A DNA stretch of 64,000 nt from Ectocarpus siliculosus (Eukaryota; Sar; Phaeophyceae; Ectocarpales; Ectocarpaceae), in assembly GCA_000310025.1 (NCBI GenBank), contig FN649747.1:1310519-1374518 (forward strand), written 5' to 3'. Numbering within the stretch: position 1 is the stretch's first letter; every line of letters starts with the position of its first letter. Made by a program: the position numbers and the translations under genes. Positions 11,201 to 23,149 of this stretch are shown one piece after another. The notes under the pieces are model-generated. The model did not search any database and had not been told where the DNA came from. It was given only the letters and a program-made list of their open reading frames with translations.

Positions 11201-14200
11201 TCTCGTCGAAAGCTTTCCGAAAACGTATCGTTTGAGCTCGTCATGCACTTCGTCGTGGAGTAATCGAGCTTTGAAAATCGATCCAGGGGGTGTGGTATCT
11301 TAGGCAACCTACGTTATGTACTACTGTACCTGCAAGGAAAAAATAAAGAACCACCGCGAGAAACAAAATTGACGTTGTATTTAGCCGTGCTTCGTACAGC
11401 AACGTATGTTATGTGCATCTCGATTGCACTTTTTCTTCCTGCCCTCCCCTGAGGGTCAAGTGCAGCATTTTCTCTAACGGATAAGCACTCAGGAAACGTC
11501 TAAGCGATGAGGAAGGTTATGGTTTCGCGCCTCCTTGCGCGAGGCGGCGCCTCCTTACCCCACTAATGACACGGGTAGTACAATATGTATGTAACAAATG
11601 TTAAGCAATGAGGAAGGTAAAGTAAGGATGGGCGCCTCCTTACCCCATCAATGACACGGGTGGAACAATAGACCTATAGACGAATTTCCTACGGGCTGCG
11701 GGCTCACGAGATCGCAGGAAATGCAATCCTGATGCTCTCGTGAGCCTAGAGCCCCTTTTTTGCGAATTTCTCCGCCCATGCACCTCCGTTCGCCGCGGGA
11801 ATCGCTTCTGCCGGCAGCCCCGGCCCGCGAGAGCGTTGGCAGCGCTGAGATCGCCGTCGGACTGCCCGTCCCCGAGCGCTACCGAGGGCGGAAAGTTGCG
11901 TCTCCGAGATCTACCATGCCTCCACCAATAGCACCTCAATTTATTGACAGTGCAGGCCACTCATACATACATTCGGCAAGCGGCTGACGTGGATTGTGCG
12001 TGTGCGCTGGCTACACACCACACACCCTGCCACACACGACAACCAAGCCGCCAAGTCTCCGCATGAGACGAGACAAAGTACTCTACTGCTGTAGTGCGTC
12101 TCCCTTTTGATCCAGGCGAAAGGCGGGGGGGTTAGCGGCCAGTGTCGTGCGCACAGCTGTCTGCAAAACTACACCCGCCCGAGAAAATAAAATAATCCGT
12201 TTCATGGAAATACTTTCTTTTTTTTTCCGGAAATATCTTCTGGATACCTACCGCACTTTATTGTAGAGCGGCTACCGGGACATGCTCCGCATCCCACCAA
12301 CACTCTACACACCGACACATGAACTTCTACAGTCATCTGACTCCCAAAACCCTCTAGCAGAACATAGAGAAATGCTACTGCTGCTGTGGGTTTCCATATT
12401 TTCATAAATCGGCAGAAAAAGTTGTCTGCTTTTCTCTGCTTTTGCTTACACACAACGTGCTGCAAAAAGTAAAAAAACTACCGTATGCATACGTAATGAT
12501 TTGCGCTGCTTTTCCTCGCCTCCCGTACTCAACCCCGATTCTCATCACCGACGGCTGTACATTACATCACATACGAAGACCGCACACCCGAGAAGTAGCG
12601 AACTTTATTCAGCTACAACGTCTCGCTGAGGGGGTGGGTAGCACATGGGAGAGAGGGGGGGAAGAGAGAGAAAAGCTGGTTGCTTGATGTTTCTTTCTCA
12701 GTTTTATTATTCGACACACTCCCCCCCCAGTAACCCCTTTCGTGTCTTATGAATAGTAGAGCATTTTAGGGGTCGCTCCTCTGTTTTCTTATTGAGAAGT
12801 TTCTTCTATGGTGTGGGCCAGGTGGAGCTATTATGTTACGTAACCCTATTTTCCTACTTTTTTCGTGGAAAGTGAGCCTTTGTTTCTGAAAAACAAACTT
12901 CTTACTCCGAGCAATTAAATACTCTGTCCTCCGGTCGTCGCGTATCATATGAATATAGTCATTGTGCGTCTTTGCTCTTCGAACAAACAAACAAATGTTT
13001 CCCTCTTCGCAGCATTTTTTTTCGTATCTCTCATTCAAAACTCCACCCGCACACACTTGCCATCGCCATTGAACCTACGAGCGTAGCGGCGACCGCGAAG
13101 CGGTACGCCGCGGAGATCTTTACTTATACTCTCTGCGGCTATTATAGATAGATAGCTTGCCTGCGAGCGTTGAATTTGTTGTGCCTCGGGTACAGGACCA
13201 TTGCCCGAGGCTAGAGGCTAGAGTAGTCACACACCCTCGGGCATTAGAGCAGTACACGGTGGTCGCACCCTCGGGGTACAAAGCTGTTAGTGTCATGGAG
13301 GTTGAAGAGTGCCGATTTAGCGTCTTCATTTTGTAAGTACATCGCCGTATGATTTTAAACGCTGCGGCGTTTGCTGTCGGATGTTGAGCAGTACCCGAGC
13401 CCCTCGGATGTAATAGAAGAGTACCCGATTTCATAAAAGCATTTTTTGTGCTCGGATATAGGACCCTCGAGCTGCACACCAGTACACGGTCGTCACACCC
13501 CGGGACTAGAAAGTCTTTGGTAGTCATGTTGTAAGTACCTCGCCATATGATCATAAACTGTGCGGCATTTGCTAATGGATGTTGAGCGATGCCCGATCGC
13601 AACTCAAATGTACAAGGGTGCCCGATTTTCTTTGTCTTCTACGCCTACCTTGGAGGTGCCCATTTACCGTGTTCATGCTGTAAGCTGTTGTAAGTACCTC
13701 GCCGTATAATTATTAACCCTGCGGCATTTGCTAGTGGATGTTGAGCGATGCCCGATCGCAACTCAAATGTACAAGAGTGCCCGATTTTCTCTGTCTTCTA
13801 CGCGTACCTTGGACGTGGAAGAGTGCCGATTTACCGTCTTCATGTTGTAAGTACTGTTGTAAGTACCTCACCGTATAATTATAAACCCTGCGGCAAACCC
13901 TGCGGCGTTTGCTATCGAATGTTGAGCGATGCCCGATCGCAACTCAAATGTACAAGAGTGCCCGATTTCTTTGTCTTCTACGCGTGAGGTGTAAAGAGTG
14001 CCGATTAACCGTCTTCATTTTGTAAGTACATCGCCGTATGATTATAGACGCTGCGGCGTTTCCTATCGGATTTTGAGCAGTACCCGATTGCACCTCGGAT
14101 GTACAAGAGTACCCGATTTCATAAAGGCATTTTTTGCCTATGCGTATCATATATTGTAAGTACCGCGCCGTTTCATTACTAACGCTGCGGCGTTTGCTAT

Positions 14201-17200
14201 CGGATGTTTTGTGCCTCGGGTATAGGACCATTGCCCGATGCTAGAGGAGTCACACCCTCGAGCTTCACAGCAGTACACGGTCGTCACACCCTGGGGCTAC
14301 AAAGGATGTTGAGCGGTGCAAGAGTACCCGATTTCATCTTCTACGCGTACCACGTTCAAAGCACCTCACCGTTTCGTTGTAAGCCCTGCGGCATTTGCTA
14401 TCGAATGTACCTCGAATGTACCAAGAGAACCTGATTCCATATCCATCCTCTTTACAACAAATAACGCTATTTTGCCAATAATTTTCCCCCTCATCTCCAA
14501 ACTCTCCACCCACACACTTGCCATCGCCATGCAACCTACGAGCGCAGCGGCGACCGCCAATAGCGGTCGTCCGCAAAGCGCCCTTGTATGTATGTAACAA
14601 ATGTTCTCCGTAACACATCGCCTGCAGGGTCGACGTGGCCGAGTGGTTAAGGTGACGGCCTGCTAAGCCGTTGGGCTATGCCCGCGAGAGTTCGAATCTC
14701 TTCGTCGACGAGCCTGTACAGGCATAATTTTTTTTTCCAGTTAATCTGAGACCGATAATCCCCTGTCGCCTGGGTGGGTCGATTGGTCGAGGTACTGCGG
14801 TTGGCTCTTGTCGCATGGAGCTGAAAAAATGCTGAATAGGGCATGGGGGTTGTTCATGCGGTATATCCTGTCAGCTTGTGGGCTTCGGTCCTAGAGGGCA
14901 CACACACCCCATAGGCTCTCGCCAAATGCTTCCTCCGCCGACAAAAACACACACACACGTCATCCCAGCAGTCAGTCACCCATCTCGAAATCGCTGAGAG
15001 ATTCACTAGGGGGGGAGGGGGGGGGTTCCGTGGTAGGCATCAAAACAAGTACGTACCTTCTGGCGCAGCTTGCGCGCGGCGCCCCTCCCCATGAACACGG
15101 GCAGCACCGCCTTCAGCCCGCCCACCTCCACCAGCCTGCCGTTTCGACACCCCGCACGGACACCATACCGTAAAACGACGCATACACAACACGGACGTGG
15201 CAGACCAGATCCCGCGTGTCAGAGCAGCAGAGGGGGGGTTGGTTCAGGCACGAGTCGTCACCGACACGAGGGTCATCATAGAAGCGGCGCATTTTTTTGC
15301 ATCGTATCGAGAAGAACATGATAGGTACCACGGGGCGTGGGATGTGTGGGGGAGGCAGCAGCATCACCAGCCGTGGAAGAGCTGACACTGCTGTCGCCGC
15401 TTTTCAACACGGTGCTTCCCACTCTGAAACGTACCCGGCTGGGTTCCGCGCCTTTTGGTGGCAGGGACTGATGATGGTGCCTTGTCATTAAACAAACCTC
15501 ACTCAAAGGGTGCCAACCACCCGCCGCGGAAAACAGCGACCATCAGCGAGCGGCGAAAGTAGAAACGACAAGGTTCGACCTCGTGTCCAACAAAGATAAA
15601 TTTGGCACTTAATGACGTACACGGGGTGCACTGTGACAAGGCGACGGAAATCGGCAAGAAAATAAAATGCGGGTACACAAACGTCCGACTGGCTACACGC
15701 GGTGTGTACGAGAAAATATTTACTCCCCGCCTGAACCACTCACCCAAGGCCAGCAGCCTGAGCTAAACAACGTTTCTGATAATATTATAATAGTGTCGCT
15801 TGGCTCTTTGATACAGTCTCGGCCCTTTGATGATAGTCTTGACTCTTGGATACAGTTTTGACCCTGTCATAACAGCCTTGACTCTTTGACATAACAGTAG
15901 AGAAAGGGGCAAGAAGGCAGCAGTATCCTCGTGTTTCGCGCGCAGCGCACCTCTCGCAGTTGCTGCTGTCGTCCGTGAGGGCAAAGTCTAGCACCTTCAC
16001 CGCACACCACGCCGCGTGCTTCTTCTCTCGCAAGCACCGAAGCATGAGCTCGAAACCCTCGCCTGGGATTACACGCAAAAAACGTACCGAATTCGACGTT
16101 AGATATCACCCCCCAGGCTCAATTTCCAATACTGTATATCTCCACAATGAAGAGGATGTAACATCATGACATGTTGTCGGAAAAGCTCTCCTCGACGAGA
16201 CAACGCCGCCATTTTTCGGCACCCCCTTCTTTCTGCTGTGGAGCAATCGAGCTTTGAAAATCAGTCCCAAGGGGCTGCGACATCTTTCGTCACCTATGCA
16301 CACGGTATGTACAATGTACAACCACAACATTGGCGTGAGCATGTCGTGAACGAGGACTTCGTTGATATTGACACCTTTGGATTCTCGCACAAGAACCTTC
16401 CAAATACCCGTTAGGCTCGGTGCAATGTGTATGGGGGTGCGTCGTAATTTTCGAAGATTGTTATTAACACCACACTGATAGCACTCTACGGACGGTACCG
16501 TGGGCAGAAAACCTCTCACCTGCGGTGTGGGCAATGGGTGTGCATGCGATCGGCTACAGAGAGCTGTAAAGCAAGCACTCTTACGCGCCATTCTGCGAGA
16601 CACCACCCAACGACCACGGCCACCCCACGACTATCGCCGACGACGAAACCACCGTCACCAAAAACACCCAAAACACCGCACGTCCGTCATCAGTATCGCC
16701 TCGAAAACCAGAGCGACTGCCGGCGCAAGAACACACGATTCAAGCGAGACCTTGGATGCCATCGTCGGCGACTCACACAAGCGCTGGTGAAAAACAAAAA
16801 CCTACCCCCACAACAGAGCAAAACCATACACACAGGAGATACATCAATCCTTTTCTCATCGTTTATTAACAACCCCCAAAAACAAAAAAGGCTGTGGATA
16901 TTTGTACAGTATCTCGAACGGGCAGCCTCTCTGCGATTGCATGTATGTTTCCATGAAAAGGCTGTTGCGGTGCATAAATCGACGATTCAACGTCATCCAA
17001 GCAATCGGGGACACCCATCCCGCCCACCTTTGCGGAACCGCTGCTGGTTGTCCGGAACCAAGAGCGCCGCCGCCAGGGCGTCGAACAAGTTCTCGACGCA
17101 CTCCTCTTCCTGCCGTGGTTGTTGCAACAGCGAGGCCCGAGGAAGGAGGGAAGGGAAGGAAGGAAGGAAGGAAGGAAGGAAGGAATGCAAGCAGTCGGTC

Positions 17201-20200
17201 ATTCAGTCAGTAAGCCAGTCGGTCCCTCAGGCAGGCAGCGCGGCATTTCGTGGCCCCCAAGAGCCATCGACAGGAACCAATCGCCAAGAACGCGGGGGAA
17301 CCAACAAAAGCCCGAAAAACGCACGAGCAAGTGCAAGATGGTGCAGATGCTTTTCGAGGTTGGATCTCTCAAGTCTCTCTTGGACGCAAAACTGGGGAGA
17401 AGAGCGCTAAAGGCGCTCAGGCACTAAGGAGCTAATACCGCTCTGAAAGCTTGCTGGGAAAAGAAAAAGGTCAACCTATTTTTCCGGGAACGACTCGCAG
17501 ATCGGGTCTGTGAGCTAAGTCCCTACGAATATCGGAAAGCAAAAATATTAGAGTTTGGGCGAATTGAAACGAGACGCATCGCATCGAAAAAGGACAACCG
17601 TCATGAGCGGGTCGGGAGGGGCTAGTGCATATCGTTCACACACAAAAAAAAAACGTACTATATTATACACAACTACCCAAATGTCCCTATATATATATTT
17701 TTTTTTTTCGATACACCTAGAGCTAACTACCAAAGGCGATGTATGCATCTGCAAGGGCTGAAGGTGCCACACTCCGTCTATCGTTTGCCGAAAAACCGAC
17801 AAGAGACAGCAACACCACCACAAAAAATCCCGAACCGTTGGACAAAATGAGTGGCGCATGCTGATGGAGGGACTTTCACGTGTGTTCTACGGCTCACCTC
17901 CGGAGACTGGGGTTGGCGACGGCGGTAGTAGGCCACGATTTGCAGCAGCCGGTCGATGCCGTCCATCCCTGCACACGCACACCCGCGAAACACCGCCAGC
18001 ATTCCAAACCATTACGATACTTGTTGGTCGTTTCGTAACCACAGCCCGGCGCTCACAGCATTTTGTGCGGTATGCTCCAGCCCGTGGTCACACAGAAGGG
18101 TTCCTCTCCCTGCGGCCCCCTACCCTACCCACCCCTCCGGCGGTGCTTGCCTTCCGTTCTTAACGCGAGATCATGCAAACATATAAAAGCAACAAGGCAA
18201 CAAGTGCAAGAGCAAATATTCGCGCCGCGCAGGGGCATGCATGGCGACGATGCAAGGCATACGTACGCATACCACTCATCCTCTGCTGCTAGCAGAGACT
18301 CTCCTGGTGTTGTCAAAAGCCGGGACTCGTTACCGGGCAGCACGCTAGCCTCCGTTTCACACTCTTCGGGAAACCCGACGGTCGACTCTTCCTCTACCGA
18401 TTCTTCCTTCGCGGCTTGTTTTTTATTTGCGGCTGGCTGGCTTACGTCGCAACGAGCCCAGCCTCTTCCACTCTCCCTCTTTCAATTTTCGCGGCTTGTT
18501 TATTGCGGCTGGCTGGCTCACGCCGCAACGCGCCCAGGCTTGTAGCCTCTTCGACTCTCCTTCTTCAATTGTCGAGGCTTGTTTTTGCGGCTGGTTGGGT
18601 CACATTGCAACGTGCCCAGTCTCTTGGACTCTTCCCTTCTACCAATTCTTCGCAGCTGGCTGGCTCACCTCGCATCGCGCGCGACCTGTCCGACTCTCTT
18701 CTACCCTTCTTCCCATTTTTCGCGGCTTGTTTTGCGGCCGGCTGGCTGGCTCACCTTGCAACAGGCCCAGTCTCTTCTGGACGTCCGTGTCGCCGTTGAC
18801 GAGCATGGCCAGGATCTCGGAGCAGTAGAGCTTGTTCTCGTCGAACTTCTTCACCTGGAGCCTCTTCAGCAGGAACCGCAGCACGCTCATCGGCGGCTCG
18901 CACAGCGTCGGTCCCAGGGTTGGACGTGCCTGAGTTGTTGGCATTGTGTATGCAAGAGTTGGATTGCCCTTGTCATCGTCGGTGGTTGTTTGCTCTTGAT
19001 GGTCGTGGTGATGGTTGGAACTCACACCGACAAAATGAATCGCACAGGCTCGAAGGATTCTGCTGCCGGATTCGGATCAGAGCATTTCCTTCGAGAAACA
19101 CTCAAGACCACCACAGCGCAGACTACTGCTGTTGTAACGACGGGAATATACATGGCATGAACAACAACGAAACAAGCGCGCAAACCGACGCAGCAGCTAG
19201 CGGTACCTCCAAAAGGTTTTCCAGCACCCCCATGGTGGTGTTGACGCCCTTGGCATCCTCCTCGTTGGACTCGTCCAGCCGGCTAAGGTTTTGTACCAAC
19301 AGCTCCAGGCCCTGGCGCAGAAATGAGGAAAAACAACAACTCAGTCAACACAGCAGCAGCACTCTGTAGGCGTACGTACACAGTCGGGGAATTAGGCCCG
19401 GCTCCACGCTAATCCCGTCCCTCTTCCTCCAGCTCTGCTTGGGCATGCTGGGCCGTAAGCCATACCATATTATAATAAGCACGTCGAATCGATCGACGAG
19501 GAGCTGCCTTGCACCCGGCAGGCCTGAAACCGACGACCAACAAGAGAAGGGCCGATCAATCAGGGTAGTCTAGACCTTCGAGGAATAAGAAGCAAAGGCC
19601 CACAAGAAGCAGGAGCAGTGAACGCAACAGCACTGGTAGAGCAACGCGCACGCGCCTGAGGACACCGACGCGCGCGCTTTCGTGCGCGTGTGGATGAAAC
19701 CATTTTACTGCCAACCCGGAAGAAATCATTTTGTTGCCAACCCAGAAGAAACCATTTTACTGCCAACCCGGAAGGGATGGGGCAAAAATCATGACCAAGC
19801 CTAGTAAAGCAGGACTGGTACTGCACTGCCATCGGATAGGAGACCCACCTCTCGAGTTGCCGAAAACACCCTCAAGACAAACCGGATGATGACAACAAGC
19901 CGGGGAGGTGCATCATCATCACCCCGAAGGGTACAAGCTGTGAGTGGGGGGAAGGGGGGGAGAGGAGCACACGCACCAGCTTGTCGACGATCGCGTCGAC
20001 GATTACAGATGCCTCTTCTCTCTCGCTCAGAACGTCCGAGTCCGTCAGCTCCTGCAGCAGCAGCAGCACGGTGATGGAGATGTCCTGGAGGAAGAGTGAC
20101 GAAAGTAAGACGTCGAGAGAGCGCCACCAAGAAAGAGGGGGGGGGGGCTGCAGTTTCACACCCGGGTAGTATCAACCAAGGTTCAGTGGGGTGTAGGACA

Positions 20201-22109
20201 AGCGGCACGACGTTAAGCAAACAACCAACATTTCCCGGAGCCCCAAGGCTCCTTTCTACACCTAGAAAAGGTTTCTGTAAGAGGTTCGGATGTTTGCTGG
20301 GTATCATCGCGGGCAGAGCAAGGTGCGGCAGGTATTGCCCGAGGTCATGCAAATTCCGGTGACACGTTGCACAACATGGCTTGTACAAGCTCTCTTGCAC
20401 GATGCCAGCACTGACGGTACAACAAAAGCCGGGACACCGACCGAGAGTTACTACCGTCAGAATGTCCGCAATACCAAAGTCGTGCATACTTCCTGATAAC
20501 TCGTTCGCGAGTGTACATGATTATCAACCCTTCCTATGCCCACGCGTGGTGGCCCTCTTTCCCACGAGCAAAAAAAACGCTTACCGTGTTGTCGTGGGTC
20601 AATAGCCCAAGCAAGGAATTCACGGCTCCGGCGTCAACCAAAGCGGGGTAAAGCTCCGGCGCGGCGGCTACGACAGAGAGACTCTTGATTGCTGCGTCGA
20701 GTTCAACCTGCGGTGCACAACGTTGGCGATGTCGGTGTCGCAGCGGTTCCGATACATCGTGGTCCCAAACAGCGCGGTTGCTGACGTATCGCGGTATGGA
20801 TTCCTTGGCACAACAACCTATAATAGCCTACTGAAGCGGTCGGTGCCTTGCCCAAAGCGCGGGTCCCGATACTTCGCGTTGATTTTCGTCTGTCTCTACA
20901 CGCGATATATCGGGACGGACCACCACTGGTGAACTCGACAGACAAGGCATCGATTTGCGAACATCTTTTCATCGCAAAAGGCCGACGATAACTGCGACAC
21001 GCCGCCGAACCCCCGAAACGTGTCGGTACAACCAGCAATGGCGGCAATCACTTACTCAACGGAATGGAGCCACGCCCGATAGAACACACATCATGCCGCG
21101 CAGCCCAAACCGGCACATCACAGCGCAGGCAGCACCGATCGCGACAACCACCAGCAGCAGCGCTGCTTCATCCGCGTTCACATCCAGCTGATTCCACACT
21201 CACCTCGGATGCAGGACCCCCCCTCCAACAACACACATAACCTTCTTGTCGCCTTTTCTACACCACCACACCCACAGGTCGCCCCCAGAGTACACACGAG
21301 TTTCCGGAATACCAAAACCTCACATTATGAATTCACAGACAATGCCATCCTGAACTCTACGTGTGTGGATGGATATGGATTTGCCTAGTTTTTTGTACGG
21401 AAAAAAAAAAAAAATTACCTCGGAGTCGACGAACCTCGCCGGCTGCTCGGGGAACTTTACCCGCATCATCTGGTTGCGGTTGATCTTGCGCTCTAGCAGC
21501 AACAGCAGCTGCTTAACTCCCGTGGCGTCCAACTCGCTCACTTCCTCCTTATCCGCCTCTTCCAGCATCCTGGCAATCGCCTCCTCGTCGAGATCCTCCA
21601 GGGCCATGTCTTCGAACCTGTCGCGTTCCGACATGTCGACGAAAACCCCCTGTAAATACTGTAGGCGTTCAATGGAACGCCAGGCCTCAAAGGTGCCGAA
21701 GGCACTCTTGTTGTGTTCACCGTTACATGCGCGCACACCGAGGGCCTGCGTTCCGCAGCTATCGAAACAAGATGCCGCCGGGAAGCCGCTCTGTGAAGTG
21801 CACCGCGCAACATAGAACGGCGATCATATCGGCCCACTTCGCGAGAGACGAACACACCATGCCTTCCTCCATCCGCATTGGACACAAGACAAAAAATCCG
21901 AGATCAACACCGGGCACTCAACCAGCCTTGAACATGCCCCATGTCACCGCTGTAATCAACGGGATATGGCCTTTGGTCCGCACGTCCCCAGTCACGCCCG
22001 CATACCTTACGGGATCCTGCTTTCCCGTGTTCTGGAGGTCGCGCCCCGCCTCGTCGTCCTCTTCCCTGGCCCGCTTCCTGCTTGCCGTCCCCTCGCCGTC
22101 GTTGTCCAT
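8204..22109 (-). CDS. CTNNBL1: Beta-catenin-like protein 1 (CTNNBL1)
   Basis: Armadillo-repeat nuclear protein of the Prp19/CDC5L spliceosome complex. Exons (minus): 22109-22011, 21649-21419, 20707-20585, 20084-19977, 19311-19207, 18929-18755, 17968-17898, 17109-17028, 16062-15951, 15135-15057, 10222-10097, 9660-9459, 8809-8204 (stop TAG). Phases agree except between exons at 15057 and 10222, where a further exon of 3n+2 nt (about 40 nt, the EEHV-type segment of other species) must be missing from my model. Blocks matching the family: basic N-terminus (RKRAREEDDEAG), KFPEQPARFVDSE, LLGLLTHDNT, LLLLQELTDSDVL, KLYCSEILAMLVNGD, ENLFDALAAALLVPDNQQRF, MEKVDRVMDLYMEY, and HVRAVLEKYIQNLG. Beyond the usual family end there is an added tail of about 170 residues rich in Pro, Gly, Asp and Arg, ending in an RGG/DRR-type stretch. 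An AG acceptor just upstream (AGCGACATC before ATG) leaves open a 5' exon. Confidence 0.95.
8847..8868. repeat. (GGA)n run in the last CTNNBL1 intron
   Basis: A short GGA microsatellite directly upstream (gene sense) of the last CTNNBL1 exon. Most of the 8810-9458 intron is otherwise unremarkable. Confidence 0.7.
11084..11318. mobile_element. MITE, CACCCCCTGG family, copy 1
   Basis: Imperfect inverted ends of about 40 bp: left contains CGTAGGTTG, GATATCACACCCCCTGG and, further in, AAAGCTCGATT; right is the complement (AATCGAGCTTTGAAAATC, CCAGGGGGTGTGGTATC, CAACCTACG). About 235 bp, non-coding, inside the large CTNNBL1 intron. Related copies lie at 16085-16307 and about 23150-23350. Confidence 0.65.
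11503..11672. repeat. Pair of diverged direct repeats
   Basis: The block TAAGCGATGAGGAAGG ... GCGCCTCCTTACCCCACTAA ... ACACGGGTAG... at 11503-11580 recurs at 11604-11672 with changes and an internal length difference. A 16-18 bp piece between the copies (TGTATGTAACAAATGTT) is found again at about 14588-14605, 3 kb away, on the far side of the satellite block. The function is unknown. Confidence 0.6.
13039..13096. repeat. Left flanking direct repeat of the satellite block
   Basis: About 57 bp containing CACACTTGCCATCGCCAT and CCTACGAGCG.AGCGGCGACCGC. It is nearly identical, in the same orientation, to 14499-14557 on the other side of the satellite block. This suggests that block and flanks were copied or inserted as a unit. 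Confidence 0.65.
13165..14420. repeat. Irregular satellite block in CTNNBL1 intron
   Basis: Roughly seven copies of a unit of 130-195 bp. Each carries GTAAGTACCTCGCCGTAT, then ..AACCCTGCGGCGTTTGCTAT, then GGATGTTGAGCGATGCCCGA and a ..CAAGAGTGCCCGATTTC piece. A second motif, TGTGCCTCGGGTA.AGGACC with AGCAGTACACGGTCGTCACACC, is found at both ends and in the middle. Spacing and order vary, so this is a shuffled satellite, not a clean tandem array. It is non-coding and lies in the 4.8-kb intron of CTNNBL1. Confidence 0.75.
14499..14557. repeat. Right flanking direct repeat of the satellite block
   Basis: Partner of the repeat at 13039-13096, same orientation, with only a few differences. It is followed 70 bp later by the tRNA-Ser gene. 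Confidence 0.65.
14629..14710 (+). tRNA. trnS-GCU: tRNA-Ser (anticodon GCT)
   Basis: The 7-bp acceptor stem GTCGACG pairs with CGTCGAC and is followed by discriminator G. The D-arm region is TGGCCGAGTGGTTAAGG (A box). The anticodon arm ACGGCCTGCTAAGCCGTT has loop anticodon GCT. A class-II long variable arm (GGGCTATGCCC) follows, then the T arm GAGAGTTCGAATCTC (B box). No intron, and CCA is not encoded. It decodes AGC/AGU. The gene lies inside the largest CTNNBL1 intron on the opposite strand. Its 3' end plus CCA is exactly complementary to the primer-binding site of the miniature LTR element at 44641-45086. Confidence 0.95.
14728..14736 (+). terminator. Pol III terminator of tRNA-Ser
   Basis: A run of nine T begins 18 nt after the end of the tRNA, in the position expected for RNA polymerase III termination. 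A short palindrome, GCCTGTACAGGC, lies between. Confidence 0.8.
16085..16307. mobile_element. MITE, CACCCCCTGG family, copy 2
   Basis: Left part contains TACCG, GATATCACCCCCCAGG. The right part contains GGAGCAATCGAGCTTTGAAAATC, then CCCAAGGGGCTGCGACATC and CGGTA, in the same order as copy 1. The ends are more diverged than in copy 1. It lies in the CTNNBL1 intron just upstream (gene sense) of the exon at 16062-15951. Confidence 0.55.
17154..17185. repeat. (GGAA)n microsatellite in CTNNBL1 intron
   Basis: About eight GGAA units lie 45 bp upstream (gene sense) of the exon at 17109-17028. Confidence 0.85.
18409..18765 (-). repeat. Tandem repeat containing the CTNNBL1 exon 6 splice donor
   Basis: Five degenerate units of about 60-85 bp begin at about 18409, 18488, 18573, 18650 and 18719. 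Each contains GCGGCTGGCTGGCTCAC and a GC(A/G)ACG.GCCCAG piece. The rightmost unit spans the 3' end of CTNNBL1 exon 6 and its donor (…TTGCAAG/GTGAGCC on the minus strand). The other four, downstream in the intron, each keep a donor-like GTGAGCC, GTAAGCC or GTGACCC at the same place. Confidence 0.75.
19696..19773. repeat. 3 x 26-bp tandem repeat in CTNNBL1 intron
   Basis: Three head-to-tail copies of GAAACCATTTTACTGCCAAC plus CCGGAA, the middle copy with a few changes. The repeat lies between the exons at 19977 and 19311 and is non-coding. Confidence 0.8.
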
Positions 22110-22292
22110 GATGTCGCTCTGCCAATAGTAAACCACGCCAAAACGTATACATCGCACGCGTCTTGCGTCAGACACAGACATGCGCCAGCTGCACCATCGC
22201 ATCACTCCCCCAAGCAAGCAGGACACCATCCCCCCCCCCCCCCCCCCCCGCGATTTGTCACCCTTGGTGGGAAAAGAATCATCACTCGTAGG

Positions 22293-22360
22293 TGCGAAGG
22301 TGTACCGATTCTGGTAAAAGTCAATCGACGGATACCCTGCGAATCTGGTCCTCCTTAACA
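22293..22360. mobile_element. Solo LTR of the TRIM family (copy A type)
   Basis: 68 bp, TG...CA, closely matching the terminal repeats of the element at 4362-4711. It is flanked on both sides by the same four bases, TAGG (22289-22292 and 22361-22364), a clear 4-bp target-site duplication. It sits about 180 bp upstream of the CTNNBL1 start codon, likely in its promoter or 5' leader, and is somewhat older than copy A. Confidence 0.8.
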
Positions 22361-23149
22361 TAGGCCTTTTGTATCACGTCTTGGGGTCGCCTCATGAAAC
22401 GCCAGACGACGAATGCCGCACGACGCTTCGAACGAGAGCACTATAGACTCGACATGGGTGGGAGGGAAAGAAAGGCAGGCTATCGTTCGGTTCCCGCTCT
22501 CGCCCTGCTTGCTACCTGGTACCGAGATATACTGCAGGGTGAGTGATTTCCTCGCCCGTATGGCGGCAACGATGGGGAAGCCCTCAAGCGTGGTACCAAA
22601 TGTTGTCGCCTCCCGGCAAACGCGGATGTTTTGCCGGTTCGCCCCGTATGTTTCAATCACTAACCAATACCGCATTCTGACATTGGATACGTGAGTTCGG
22701 GCCTCGGCGCTACAGCCCAGTCACACGCACTGGGATTCTTTGTCACACCATGGCCAACAAAGTGGAGAGCACTCAATTCTCGTGTTCACACAGACGTCCA
22801 TGTCACGGGCGACTATGGTTTGGGGCGGCGAAGTCTCAAGTCTTTCTCTCGCCGTAATGGTCGAGGCAAGCACCGCAGAAAGACGATGGGCAGCCTCCCC
22901 CCCCCAAAACAAAACCAACCACTTCTGCGTGGCCTCCCTGCTGTTTCACCTCAGCTGGTGCGTAGAAACATTCTTTCATGAGGTACAATCTCTAAAATGT
23001 CACACAGGTACACATGAGATGACGATTGCACACATCGGAGGGGAAACACGACTTGAGCTTCAGTACCAGCATGCCATGGTGAGTGTCAACGTTTCTTGCC
23101 TAGAGCGACTCGCACGCACCAGCCCCATGCCGGCGTGCCATGAAGATAC

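Noticed and set aside
13165-14420. Possible CRISPR-like array
   Set aside because: Repeat units are long (130-195 bp), diverged and irregularly spaced, in a eukaryotic intron. This is a satellite, not a CRISPR.
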